Of a stretch of 53,054 nt of DNA, positions 8,765 through 17,646 are shown one piece after another. The position numbers and the translations under genes were made by a program. This DNA comes from Alphaproteobacteria bacterium. GTDB lineage: Bacteria; Pseudomonadota; Alphaproteobacteria; Geminicoccales; Geminicoccaceae. Location of the stretch: NCBI GenBank assembly GCA_009908425.1, contig JAAAPF010000356.1:1-53054 (forward strand), given 5' to 3'. Each line of letters begins with the position of its first letter. The stretch's first letter is position 1. The notes below the pieces were generated by a model, which saw only the letters and a list, made by a program, of their open reading frames with translations, had not been told where the DNA came from and did not search any database.

Positions 8765-10588
8765 GTGGACGACAAACCCGTGGAAGGGGTCGCGCCGGCG
8801 CGCCAGGCCGGTATGGGCGCGGTGCCGGTCGCCGGTGGTGTCGCCTTTCGGGTGTGGGCGCCGCACGCGGAGACGGTGCACGTCGTCGGCGAGTTCAACG
8901 ACTGGACCGAGGGCATCCATCCCCTCGCCCCCGAAGGCGGGGGGTACTGGTCGGCGGAGGTGGCGGGCGCCGCGGTCGGCCGACATTACAAGTTCGCGCT
9001 CGACGGCCCCTTCGGCAAGCGCCTCCGCAAGGACCCGTACGGCCGCGACGTCGACCACTCCAACGGCGATTCGATCGTCGTCGACGGCACCTTCGACTGG
9101 GGCGACGACGCCGCCTTCACCGCCCCGCCCTGGCACGACCTCGTCGTCTACGAGATGCACGTCGGCACCTTCAACGACACCAAGGGCGGCAAGCCGGGTG
9201 ATCTGCGGACCGCGATCGCGCGGCTCGACCATGTCGTCGAGCTCGGCGCCAACGCCGTCCAGATCATGCCGGCGGCCGAGTTTCCGGGCGCTTATTCCTG
9301 GGGCTACAACCCGAGCGACCTGTTCGCGGTCGAGACCGACTACGGTGGTATCCGCGGCCTCAAGGCGTTCGTAAAGGCGGCGCACGCCCGCGGCCTCGCC
9401 GTCATCGTCGACGTCGTCTTCAACCACCTGGGGCCGAGCGACCTCGACCTCTGGCAGTTCGACGGCTGGCACCAGAACCACCAGGGCGGCATCTACTTCT
9501 ACAACGACTGGCGGGCGGCGACGCCGTGGGGCCACACCCGCCCGGACTACGGGCGCGGCGAGGTCCGCCAGTTCCTGCGCGACAACGCGCTCTACTGGCT
9601 CGACGAGTTCCACGCCGACGGCCTGCGCTGGGACATGACGCTCTACATCCGCAGCGTCCACGGCAACCCGCACGATCCGGGCCAGAGCCTCGCCGAGGGC
9701 TGGACGCTGATGCGCTGGATCAACGACGAGATCGACGCCCGCTGGCCCTGGAAGATCTCGATCGCCGAGGATCTGCAGGACGACCCGTGGATGACGACGC
9801 CGCCGAACGCCGGCGGCGCCGGCTTCGATTCGCAGTGGGCGGCCAACTTCGTGCACCCCGTCCGCGCCGCCTTGACCACGCCCGACGACGGCGCCCGCGA
9901 CATGCACCAGGTCGCCGCCGCCATCGCCGGTAAGTACGGCGCGAGCGCCCTCAGCCGCGTGGTCTACACCGAGTCCCACGACGAGGTCGCCAACGGCCGG
10001 GCGCGCCTGCCGCACGACGTCTCGCCCACCGATCCCGGCGACTGGTTCGCGCGCAAGCGCTCGACCCTCGGCGCCGCCCTGGTGATGACCGCGCCGGGCC
10101 TGCCGATGCTGTTCCAGGGCCAGGAGTTCCTGGAGGACGAGTGGTTCCGCGACGTCGACCCGCTCGACTGGAGCAAGAAGGAGCGCTTCGCCGGCATCTT
10201 CGCGATGTATCGCGATCTGATCCGGCTGCGGCGGAACTGGTGGGACGACAGCCGCGGCCTGCGCGGCGACCACGTCCACGTCTTCCACGTCGACCAGCGG
10301 GACAAGGTCGTCGGGTTCCACCGCTGGGACCGCGGCGGGCCGGGCGACGACGTCGTCGTGGTCGCCAACTTCGCCAACCGGGCGCACGCCGGCTATCGGC
10401 TCGGTCTGCCGCACGGCGGGCCTTGGCGGGTGCGGTTCAACGGCGATTGGGAGGGCTACGCGCCCGACTTCGGAGGGCAGCCGAGCTACGACACCTGGGC
10501 CTACGACGGCCCCTGCGACGGGCTCGCCCACCACGGCGCCATCGGCCTCGGCCCCTACACCGCCGTGATGTTGACCCAACCGCGGTGA
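8765..10588 (+). CDS. CBM48-GH13 alpha-glucan branching-enzyme-like protein
   Basis: A 607-aa glycoside hydrolase of the alpha-amylase clan. Residues about 20-105 are a CBM48-type beta domain (FRVWAPHAETVHVVGEFNDW) and about 125-500 form the GH13 barrel. Predicted catalytic residues are the nucleophile Asp290 (GLRWDMT), the acid Glu335 (IAEDLQ) and Asp406 (TESHDEVANG). The SHDEV motif is usual in glycogen branching enzymes, but trehalohydrolases share the CBM48-barrel layout. The GTG at 8765 has a strong GGGGAGGAA site. No other glycogen or trehalose gene lies nearby. Confidence 0.88.
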   Translation: MDDKPVEGVAPARQAGMGAVPVAGGVAFRVWAPHAETVHVVGEFNDWTEGIHPLAPEGGGYWSAEVAGAAVGRHYKFALDGPFGKRLRKDPYGRDVDHSNGDSIVVDGTFDWGDDAAFTAPPWHDLVVYEMHVGTFNDTKGGKPGDLRTAIARLDHVVELGANAVQIMPAAEFPGAYSWGYNPSDLFAVETDYGGIRGLKAFVKAAHARGLAVIVDVVFNHLGPSDLDLWQFDGWHQNHQGGIYFYNDWRAATPWGHTRPDYGRGEVRQFLRDNALYWLDEFHADGLRWDMTLYIRSVHGNPHDPGQSLAEGWTLMRWINDEIDARWPWKISIAEDLQDDPWMTTPPNAGGAGFDSQWAANFVHPVRAALTTPDDGARDMHQVAAAIAGKYGASALSRVVYTESHDEVANGRARLPHDVSPTDPGDWFARKRSTLGAALVMTAPGLPMLFQGQEFLEDEWFRDVDPLDWSKKERFAGIFAMYRDLIRLRRNWWDDSRGLRGDHVHVFHVDQRDKVVGFHRWDRGGPGDDVVVVANFANRAHAGYRLGLPHGGPWRVRFNGDWEGYAPDFGGQPSYDTWAYDGPCDGLAHHGAIGLGPYTAVMLTQPR

Positions 10589-10592
10589 GGGA

Positions 10593-10617
10593 CGACCGGC
10601 GAACTCGGGACCGGTCG
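10593..10617 (+). terminator. Inverted repeat after the GH13 gene, possible terminator
   Basis: CGACCGG and CCGGTCG form a 7-bp stem with an 11-nt loop, a few bases after the stop codon at 10588. No T-run follows, so intrinsic termination is uncertain. Confidence 0.25.
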
Positions 10618-10751
10618 GGGCAGCGGCACGCTTTGTCGCCGACCCGACGAAGGCGGCGGTCGGCGGGGCGCGGCGCCGGTCGCATCGCCGCTAGGATGAC
10701 GGCGGGCGGTGGCCGCTGCCGGCATCGACCGCAAGGGAGGACGAGGTCCGG

Positions 10752-11618
10752 GTGAACGAGCGCACGAGCCCCTTCGCGAAACGCATCGCGCCGCAGCTTC
10801 CGGGCGGGCGCGCCGCGCCCGGCGGGCGGATCCTGGCGCTGCGGCTGCTGCCGGTGGTCTTCGTCGTGCCCGCCCTGATGACGCTCACCGCAGGGCGCGG
10901 CGTCGCCCTGTTGGCGCTACTCGCCGGCACCGCGCTCGTGGTTGCGGCCGGCGTCCTGGTGCGCCGCGGCCTCGACGCCTCGGCCGACTACGAGCGGCGT
11001 CGGATCGCGGCGGCGCCCCCGCCCTACCGTCTCGCCGGCGCGCTCGCCGTCGGGCTCGCCTTCCTCCTCGTCGGTTGGTTCGCCGCCCGCTACGGCCCGC
11101 TCACGGGGATCGTGCTCGGCGCGCTGGGGACGGCGGCGACCGTCGTCACCTACGGCCTCGACCCGCGCGCCGCCAAGGGTCTGGACGCCGCCGCGGCGAC
11201 GGGGGTCCGAGGCGAACGGTTGATCGAGGCGATCCGCGAGGCCGAGGACAAGCTCGCGGAGATCGAGCGCAGCGCGGCGGCGCTCCGCAACCGCGAGTTC
11301 GGCCGTCATCTCGGCCGCATCGTCGGCCGGGCCCGCGCCGTGCTCGACGAGATCGAGCGCGATCCCAAGGACCTCGCCCGCGCCCGGCGCTTTTTGAACA
11401 TCTATCTCGACGGGACGCGCAACGTCGTCCGCGACTTCGCCCGGCGCCAGGACGACTTCGCCGACACGCCGGTGGCGCAGAACTTCAAGAACGTCCTGGG
11501 CACCATCGAACGGGTCTTCGACGAACAGGTCGCGCACCTGCGCAAGGACGAAGCGCTCGATCTCGACGTCGCGATCGAGGTGTTGAACACGCAACTGACC
11601 AAGGAGGGGGTCGGCTGA
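10752..11618 (+). CDS. XpaC-like (5-bromo-4-chloroindolyl phosphate hydrolysis family) membrane protein
   Basis: A 288-aa protein. Hydrophobic segments at about residues 30-70 and 92-130 are followed by a charged helical C-terminal half (ERLIEAIREAEDKLAEIERSA). This matches the XpaC family, which is named for an indolyl-phosphate phenotype but has no proven enzymatic activity and commonly sits beside telA, as it does here. The N-terminus is probably an inner-membrane anchor. The telA gene follows 29 bp downstream. Confidence 0.78.
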   Translation: MNERTSPFAKRIAPQLPGGRAAPGGRILALRLLPVVFVVPALMTLTAGRGVALLALLAGTALVVAAGVLVRRGLDASADYERRRIAAAPPPYRLAGALAVGLAFLLVGWFAARYGPLTGIVLGALGTAATVVTYGLDPRAAKGLDAAAATGVRGERLIEAIREAEDKLAEIERSAAALRNREFGRHLGRIVGRARAVLDEIERDPKDLARARRFLNIYLDGTRNVVRDFARRQDDFADTPVAQNFKNVLGTIERVFDEQVAHLRKDEALDLDVAIEVLNTQLTKEGVG

Positions 11619-11647
11619 GTGCGCCGGCCTCGCGGAGGAACGACGCC

Positions 11648-12847
11648 ATGACGACCCCGCCCGAGCCGCCCGCGCCCACCCCGGCGCCGGACCCGACCGG
11701 CATGGAGACGCAGCTGGCCGTGCTGTCGCAGGAACTCACCCAGGACCTCGAGCTCGACCTCGCCGGCGACGTCCCGGCGCAGATCGCCCAGGCCCGGGGC
11801 GAGATCGACCTGGCCGACACCAACTCGATCGTCTTCTACGGCGCCAAGGCGCAGGAGCAGCTCACCCAGCTCTCCGAGCAGATGCTCGAGAACGTCCGCA
11901 CCAAGGAGGTCGGCCCCGCCGGCGACATGCTGAACAGCATGGTCGGCAAGCTGCGCGAGCTCGACGTCACCGGCCTCGACCCGCGCTCCAAGCCCGGCTT
12001 CATCGGCCGCCTCTTCGGTGCCAAGAGCCAGGTCGAGCGCTATCTCGACCGCTACGACACCGTCAAAGAGCAGATCGACGACACCACGATCAATCTCGAA
12101 AAGCACAAGACCCGGCTGCTCACCGACATCGAGCGGCTGGATCAGCTGTACGACGCCAATCTCGACTATTTCCGGACGTTGGAGGTCTACATCGCGGCGG
12201 GGCGCGCCAAGCTGAAGGAGATCGACCAGGAGCTGATCCCGGCGCAGGAACGCGCGAGCGAGGGCGGCGACGTCATCAAGGCGCAGGAACTGCGCGACCT
12301 CCGCACCGCCCGCGACGACCTGGAGCGCCGGGTCCACGACCTGCTGCTCACCCGCCAGGTGACGATGCAGAGTCTGCCGAGCGTGCGGCTCGTGCAGGAA
12401 AACGACAAGTCGCTGGTGACCAAGATCGGCTCGACGCTCGCCAACACGGTCCCGTTGTGGAAACAGCAGCTGGCGCAGTCGGTGACGATCTACCGCTCCG
12501 GGCAGGCGGCCGCGGCGGTCAAGCAGGCCACCGACTTCACCAACGAGCTCTTGAAATCGAACGCCGAGCAGCTGCGCGAGGCCAACCGCGAGGTGCGCAC
12601 CCAGGTCGAGCGCGGCGTCTTCGACCTCGAGACGGTGAAGGCGGCCAACGACCAGCTGATCGCGACCATCAACGACAGCCTCACCATCGCCGACGAGGGC
12701 AAGAAGCGACGCGCGGAGGCGGAGCAGGCGCTCGCGACCATGGAGAGCGAGCTCAAGAAGACCCTGGCCGCGGCGTCGGCCCGGCTGACCCACGGCGGCG
12801 CCGCGACCGCGCCCGGCGGCGGCGCGGCGACGGGCTCGCCGGCGTGA
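11648..12847 (+). CDS. telA: Toxic anion resistance protein, TelA/KlaA family
   Basis: A 399-aa, largely helical cytoplasmic protein. It has the family pattern VGKLRELDVTGLDPRSK, IDDTTINLEKHKTRLLTDIE and LPSVRLVQENDKSLVTKI, followed by a long region predicted to form coiled coils (about 240-375) and a Gly/Ala-rich tail. TelA proteins were found through tellurite resistance on plasmid RK2, but chromosomal copies are more likely to serve general membrane-stress responses. Translation is coupled to the next gene: its TGA overlaps that gene's GTG (12844-12847). Confidence 0.9.
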   Translation: MTTPPEPPAPTPAPDPTGMETQLAVLSQELTQDLELDLAGDVPAQIAQARGEIDLADTNSIVFYGAKAQEQLTQLSEQMLENVRTKEVGPAGDMLNSMVGKLRELDVTGLDPRSKPGFIGRLFGAKSQVERYLDRYDTVKEQIDDTTINLEKHKTRLLTDIERLDQLYDANLDYFRTLEVYIAAGRAKLKEIDQELIPAQERASEGGDVIKAQELRDLRTARDDLERRVHDLLLTRQVTMQSLPSVRLVQENDKSLVTKIGSTLANTVPLWKQQLAQSVTIYRSGQAAAAVKQATDFTNELLKSNAEQLREANREVRTQVERGVFDLETVKAANDQLIATINDSLTIADEGKKRRAEAEQALATMESELKKTLAAASARLTHGGAATAPGGGAATGSPA

Positions 12848-13914
12848 TCTGGGGCCGGCTCTTCGGCGAGTTCGTCGACGTCGTCGAGTGGCTCGACGAC
12901 AGCCCCAACACGCTGGTCTACCGCTTCGAACGGCCCGGCCACGAGATCAAATACGGCGCCAAGCTCACCGTCCGCGACGGCCAGGCCGCCGTCTTCGTCC
13001 ACGAGGGTCAGGTCGCCGACGTCTTCGATCCCGGGATGTACGAGCTGCAGACCCGCAACCTGCCGATCCTCTCGACGCTGCAGAACTGGCCGCACGGGTT
13101 CGAAAGCCCGTTCAAATCCGAGGTCTACTTCTTCAACCTCAAGCGCTTCACCGATCTCAAGTGGGGCACGAAGAACGCGATCATCCTGCGCGATCCGGAG
13201 TTCGGCCCGATCCGGGTGCGCGCCTTCGGCACCTACGTCATGCGGATCCGCGACCCCGCGGTCTTCCTGCGCGAGATCGTCGGCACCGACGGCCACTTCA
13301 CCACCGAGGAGATCACCGACCAGATCCGCAACATCATCGTCGCCCGCTTCGCCGACGTCGTCGCGCGCGCGCGCATCCCGATCCTCGATCTCGCCGGCAA
13401 TTACGAGCAGCTGTCCGACTTCGTCACCACCAAGATCGCCCCGGAGGTCGAGGTCTACGGCCTGGAGCTGACCAAGATGCTGGTCGAGAACGTCTCGGTG
13501 CCGGCGGAGGTCGAAAAGGCGCTCGACCAGCGCAGCGCCGCCGGCATGATCGGCGATCTGGCGCGTTACACCACCTATCAGGCGGGCAAGGCGATGGGCG
13601 AGGCCGGCACCGCCGCCGCCACCGGGGTCGGGGTCGGTGCCGGCGTCGCGATGGCGCGGCGCGCCGGCGCCGAGGCCGCGGCGGCGGTGCCGCCGCCGCT
13701 GCCGGGCGGCGGGCGCCATTTCCACGTCGCGGTCGACGGCCGCCCGCACGGTCCGTTCGATCCGACGGCCCTCGCCGAACGCGCCGCCGCGGGCGGTCTC
13801 ACCGCCGAGACCCTGGTCTGGGCGCCGGGCATGGCGGCGTGGACCCGGGCCGGCGAGGTCGACGAGCTGCGCGCGCTCCTGACCGACCCACCGCCGCCGC
13901 TGCCGTCGGGTTGA
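12844..13914 (+). CDS. SPFH-domain protein with C-terminal GYF_2 domain (YdjI-like)
   Basis: A 356-aa protein starting at the GTG that overlaps the telA stop. Residues about 20-240 form an SPFH/virion-core-like domain (YRFERPGHEIKYGAKLTV, VFVHEGQVADVFDPG, VRAFGTYVMRI). A Gly/Ala linker and a proline run lead into a GYF_2 module at about 300-350 (HVAVDGRPHGPFD, TLVWAPGMAAW). SPFH proteins scaffold membrane complexes, and the GYF_2 module usually binds proline-rich tails. The homologue YdjI in Bacillus subtilis acts with the PspA-like YdjF and the zinc-ribbon protein YdjG, which matches this operon. Confidence 0.88.
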   Translation: MIWGRLFGEFVDVVEWLDDSPNTLVYRFERPGHEIKYGAKLTVRDGQAAVFVHEGQVADVFDPGMYELQTRNLPILSTLQNWPHGFESPFKSEVYFFNLKRFTDLKWGTKNAIILRDPEFGPIRVRAFGTYVMRIRDPAVFLREIVGTDGHFTTEEITDQIRNIIVARFADVVARARIPILDLAGNYEQLSDFVTTKIAPEVEVYGLELTKMLVENVSVPAEVEKALDQRSAAGMIGDLARYTTYQAGKAMGEAGTAAATGVGVGAGVAMARRAGAEAAAAVPPPLPGGGRHFHVAVDGRPHGPFDPTALAERAAAGGLTAETLVWAPGMAAWTRAGEVDELRALLTDPPPPLPSG

Positions 13915-13924
13915 GGCGGTCGCG

Positions 13925-15091
13925 GTGGATCTCGTCGTCGGGCCCTGGGGGGCACGGCCGGTCGCGGGCGAGATCGCGGTCGACGCCGCGCCGACGGAGA
14001 CCGGACCCTTCGCCTGCGAAAACTGCGGGGCGGTGCTGCGCTTCTCGCCCGGCACCGAGGAGCTGCGCTGCACCTACTGTGGCCACGTCACGGGCATCGA
14101 CGCCGCCCCGGCGGTGGTCGAGGAGCAGGACTTCGACGACGCCGTCGCCCGCGTCGGCGACGCCGCGCCGCCGAGCGGCGAGGTGGCGGCGAGCTGCGCG
14201 GGCTGCGGGGCGGGCTTCACCTTCGCAGCGCCGCTCCACGCCGGTTCCTGTCCGTTCTGCGGCCAGTCGGTCGTGGTCCCGCCCGACGGTGCGCTCACCC
14301 CCACCGGCCTTTTGCCCTTTCTGGTCGGCGAGGAGCAGGCGCGCGCGGCGGTCACCGACTGGCTCGGCAAGCTCTGGTTCGCGCCCGGGCACCTGCGCAC
14401 CGAGGCGCGCGGGCGCGACGCGCTGCGCGGGCTCTACGTCCCCCATTTCACCTTCGACAGCGACACCGAGACGGCGTTTCGCGGCATGCGCGGCGACGTC
14501 TACTACGAGACCCGCCGGGTGCCGGTGGTCGTCCGCGGTCGGCGGACGACGCAGCTGCAGCAGGTGCCCAAGGTGCGCTGGCGGCCGGCGTCCGGGCGGG
14601 TGGCGCGGCGCTTCGACGACGTGCTGGTCGGCGCGAGCACGACCCTGCCGGAGGCGCTGGTGGCGCGGCTGCGCGGCTTCGACACCCACGAGGCGCGGGC
14701 GTTTCAAAGCGACTTCCTGGTCGGTTTCGAGAGCGAGCGCTACCAGCTCGGCCTGAGCGAAGCCTTCGCCCGCGCCCGCGAGCTCATGCGGCGGGTGATC
14801 CAAGGTGACGTCCGCGCCCGCATCGGCGGCGACATGCAGCGGATCACCGCCATGGACGTGCACCACCGGCAGCGGGCGTTCAAGCTGCTGCTGCTGCCGC
14901 TGTGGTGTGCCGAACTCCGCTTCGTGAACCGGCGCTACCGGGTGCTGGTGAACGGCCGCACCGGCGAGGTCGTCGGCGAACGCCCGTGGAGCTTCTGGAA
15001 GGTCGCCGCGGCCGCGGCTCTGGCGCTGGTCGTCGCCGCCGGGCTGGTCGCGCTCGTTCTGGCGACCCCGGTCGGTCCGCCGGCGGGTTGA
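13925..15091 (+). CDS. Double zinc-ribbon membrane protein (YdjG-like)
   Basis: A 388-aa protein with a GTG start, 10 bp after the SPFH gene. Two Cys4 zinc ribbons are visible. The first is CENCGA with CTYCGH (residues about 32-57), and the second is CAGCGA with CPFCGQ (about 91-117). A conserved middle region (LRGLYVPHFTFDSDTETAFRG) and one membrane helix near the C-terminus (about 360-382) follow. Zinc ribbons of this type resemble those of PriA and TFIIB, which often misleads annotation. The membrane anchor and the SPFH neighbour favour an envelope-stress role over replication. Confidence 0.82.
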   Translation: MDLVVGPWGARPVAGEIAVDAAPTETGPFACENCGAVLRFSPGTEELRCTYCGHVTGIDAAPAVVEEQDFDDAVARVGDAAPPSGEVAASCAGCGAGFTFAAPLHAGSCPFCGQSVVVPPDGALTPTGLLPFLVGEEQARAAVTDWLGKLWFAPGHLRTEARGRDALRGLYVPHFTFDSDTETAFRGMRGDVYYETRRVPVVVRGRRTTQLQQVPKVRWRPASGRVARRFDDVLVGASTTLPEALVARLRGFDTHEARAFQSDFLVGFESERYQLGLSEAFARARELMRRVIQGDVRARIGGDMQRITAMDVHHRQRAFKLLLLPLWCAELRFVNRRYRVLVNGRTGEVVGERPWSFWKVAAAAALALVVAAGLVALVLATPVGPPAG

Positions 15092-15240
15092 TCCACCGGC
15101 GCGGCTTCCGACCGGCACATGCCGCCCGGCGGCGCGCGCGATCGATGGTTGGTCCCTGCGGCGATCTGCGCTAGGCATGAATGCATCAAGCGTGGCGGAT
15201 GACCCACGCATAGCATCAACGGCTACAGGGAGGCCGAGGG

Positions 15241-16347
15241 GTGAGCACGCACGAGAAGCGATGGGATCGTCGTAACCTGCTCAGAACCGGCGCGCTCGCC
15301 GGCGCGGGCGCGGTCGCCGCACCGAACATCGCCACCGGCCAGGGGGCGACCACCACCTGGCGGGTGCAGACGTCGTGGCCCGGCGGGATCGGGCTGGAGG
15401 TGTTCGAGGAATGGTGCAACGGCATCGTCGAGAAGACCGGCGGCGAGCTGGCCTTCCAGCCTTTCGCCGCCAACGACGTCGTCGGTGACTTCCAGCTCTA
15501 CGACGCGGTCAAGAACGGCGTGATCGAGGCGGTCAATCCGTTCACCATCTACGCCCAGGGGATCATCCCCGCCGCGGTGTTCTTGACCAGCTATCCGCTC
15601 GGGCTCCGCAACCCGCACGAGTTCGACGTCTTCTACTACGGGCTGGGCGGGCTGGAGCTGGCCCGCGAGCTCTACGCCGCGCAGGGCATGCACTTCGTCG
15701 GGCCGATCCACCACGGTCCCAACATCATTCATTCCAAGGTGCCGATCCGCTCCATCGACGACTTCGCCGGCCGCAAGATGCGGGTGCCCGGCGGCATGGT
15801 CGCCGAGCTGTTCTCCGAGCTCGGCGCCGAGACCACGCTGTTGCCGGGGTCCGAGATCTTTCCCGCCCTGGAGAAGGGAACGATCGACGTCGCCGACTAC
15901 GTCGGTCCGTCGGTGAACTACGCGCTCGGGTTCTCGCAGGTGACGGACTACATCTCGATGGGCCCGCCCGGCTTCATGTCGGTCTACCAGCCGGTCGACT
16001 TGATGGACCTGACCGTCGGGCAGGCGGCGTGGGACGCGCTGTCGCCGCAGATGAAGCAGTTCGTGGAGATGGAGGTCCACACCTATTCCGACCTGCATCA
16101 CGCCGCCATCCAGCGCGCCGACCAGGAAGCCTGGCCCAAGTTCGAGGCCGACGGGGTCGAGGTCACCCGCCTCACCCAGGACGACGTCGCGATCATGACC
16201 GAGGTCGCGGTGCCGATCTGGTTCAAGTACGCCCAGCGCGACGACGCCTCGAAGCGGGTGTTCAAGCTCCACCTCGACTACATGCGCTCGGGCTCGCTGG
16301 GCTACGTCGACGACCGGCTGCTGGCCGGCCGCTCGCTCGACCTCTGA
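15241..16347 (+). CDS. dctP: TRAP transporter solute-binding protein (DctP family)
   Basis: A 368-aa periplasmic receptor. The N-terminus carries a twin-arginine motif (DRRNLLR, Arg10-Arg11) and a hydrophobic stretch, so Tat export is likely. The fold is shown by WRVQTSWPGG, KMRVPGGMVAELFSELGAE and IFPALEKGTIDVADYVGPS. Arg in KMRVPGG is at the position of the conserved Arg that binds ligand carboxylate, so an organic acid is the expected substrate. The TakP-like region YVGPSVNYALGF hints at a 2-oxo acid or related compound. The GTG at 15241 has a GGGAGG site. Confidence 0.93.
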   Translation: MSTHEKRWDRRNLLRTGALAGAGAVAAPNIATGQGATTTWRVQTSWPGGIGLEVFEEWCNGIVEKTGGELAFQPFAANDVVGDFQLYDAVKNGVIEAVNPFTIYAQGIIPAAVFLTSYPLGLRNPHEFDVFYYGLGGLELARELYAAQGMHFVGPIHHGPNIIHSKVPIRSIDDFAGRKMRVPGGMVAELFSELGAETTLLPGSEIFPALEKGTIDVADYVGPSVNYALGFSQVTDYISMGPPGFMSVYQPVDLMDLTVGQAAWDALSPQMKQFVEMEVHTYSDLHHAAIQRADQEAWPKFEADGVEVTRLTQDDVAIMTEVAVPIWFKYAQRDDASKRVFKLHLDYMRSGSLGYVDDRLLAGRSLDL

Positions 16348-16365
16348 TCCCCCGGCGACGGCGGC

Positions 16366-16397
16366 GCCTCGCCCGCGCCCCGCGGCGCGGGTGAGGC
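16366..16397 (+). promoter_or_regulatory. Strong intercistronic hairpin between dctP and dctQ
   Basis: A 14-bp stem (left arm 16366-16379, right arm 16384-16397, one G-U pair) closes on the 4-base loop CCGC. It begins 19 bp after the dctP stop and ends 22 bp before dctQ. Such hairpins are usually mRNA 3'-end protectors or attenuators that keep binding-protein levels above those of the permease. No T-run follows, so partial read-through is expected. Confidence 0.6.
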
Positions 16398-16419
16398 CGT
16401 CTGCGCGTAGGACGTCGCG

Positions 16420-17643
16420 ATGCCGAGTATCTCGTTCGACCTCCCGCACTGGGTGTTCTGGTCGGTGCTGGTGGTTTTCCCGCTGATCGCGATGGCGATG
16501 GCGCGGCGCGGTCGCGTGCGCGGCTATTCGCTGGCGGTCGCCTATCTGATCTGGGCCACCGGCGGCATCCTGGGGCTGCATCGCCTGTATCTGCGCAACC
16601 TCTGGGGCTTGCTCTACCTGCCGGTGTTCGTGGCGATCCTGTTCGCCAACGCCGAAGGCCGCGAGGCCCGCAACGTCCAGTCCGACGCCGCCAACATCGT
16701 GCGCTCGGCCGAATCCTCGGCGATCCGCGCGCGCGACCGCCTGCTCGGCGCGGACGCGCGCCTGGCCGAGCTGGAGGCCCGACTCGAGGCCGCCGAACCC
16801 GACAGCTTTTCCGAGATGCGGGCGGAGCGCGCGCTCGAGCGCGAGCGCACGGCCGTCGAGGAGTGGACCGAGCGCCTCGCCGAGGCCGAGGAGCGGCTGC
16901 AGACGGCGCGGCCGGCCTTGGAGGAGGCCACCGCGGCGCGGCGGTTCTGGAGCGAAACCGCGAGGTGGCTGCTTTACGCCATCCTGGCGGCCTTGGTCGT
17001 CGACGCGGCCCTTCTGCCGCGGCTGACCCGCCGCGCCGGCACCATCGCCGGGGACTACGAGCCGTCGGTGGTCGAGCCCGACGCCCAGGCCCGGATCGAG
17101 GCGCTCGAGGCCGAGCGCCTCCGCGGCGACTTCCGTCACGTCGGCCGCGGCTGGATCGGCGCGATCGAACGCCTCTCCTTCTATTCCGGCGAGTTCGTCA
17201 GCTACTGGGCGATCATCGCCGTCTTCGTCTACTATTTCGAAGTGGTGGCGCGCTACGTCTTCAACTCGCCCTCCAACTGGGCGCACGAGGGCATGTTCTT
17301 GATGTTCGGCATGCAGTACCTGATCGCCGGCGCCTACGCGATGTTGACCGAGTCGCACGTGCGCGTCGACATCTTCTACGCACGCTGGTCGCCGCGCGGG
17401 CGGGCGCTGGTCGATCTCTTGACCTCCATCTTCTTCTTCATCTTCGCCGGGACGCTCCTGGCGACGGGTTGGATCTTCGCGATGGACGCGACCCGCGTCG
17501 GCGAGATCAGCTTTTCGGAGTGGGCGATCCCCTACTGGCCGTTCAAATGGGCGATCGCCGTCGGGGGCCTGCTGTTGCTGCTGCAAGGGATCGCCAAGAT
17601 GGCGCGCGACGTACAACTCTTGATCTCGCCGCGGGCGGGCTGA
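16420..17643 (+). CDS. dctQ: TRAP small permease (DctQ) fused to an N-terminal TM2-like and coiled-coil module
   Basis: The DctQ domain occupies about residues 240-400 (FYSGEFVSYWAIIAVFVYYFEVVARYVF is its first helix region, then SNWAHEGMFLMFG). At 407 aa it is more than twice the usual length of about 160-200. The extra N-terminus contains two membrane helices with a TM2-like signature (GGILGLHRLYLRNLWGLLYL, about 47-66). A long charged heptad-rich coiled coil (about 90-175) and a third helix (about 180-200) follow. It sits between dctP and dctM in one operon and is four bases from dctM, so the fusion is part of a working transporter unit. Confidence 0.88.
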   Translation: MPSISFDLPHWVFWSVLVVFPLIAMAMARRGRVRGYSLAVAYLIWATGGILGLHRLYLRNLWGLLYLPVFVAILFANAEGREARNVQSDAANIVRSAESSAIRARDRLLGADARLAELEARLEAAEPDSFSEMRAERALERERTAVEEWTERLAEAEERLQTARPALEEATAARRFWSETARWLLYAILAALVVDAALLPRLTRRAGTIAGDYEPSVVEPDAQARIEALEAERLRGDFRHVGRGWIGAIERLSFYSGEFVSYWAIIAVFVYYFEVVARYVFNSPSNWAHEGMFLMFGMQYLIAGAYAMLTESHVRVDIFYARWSPRGRALVDLLTSIFFFIFAGTLLATGWIFAMDATRVGEISFSEWAIPYWPFKWAIAVGGLLLLLQGIAKMARDVQLLISPRAG

Positions 17644-17646
17644 GGC

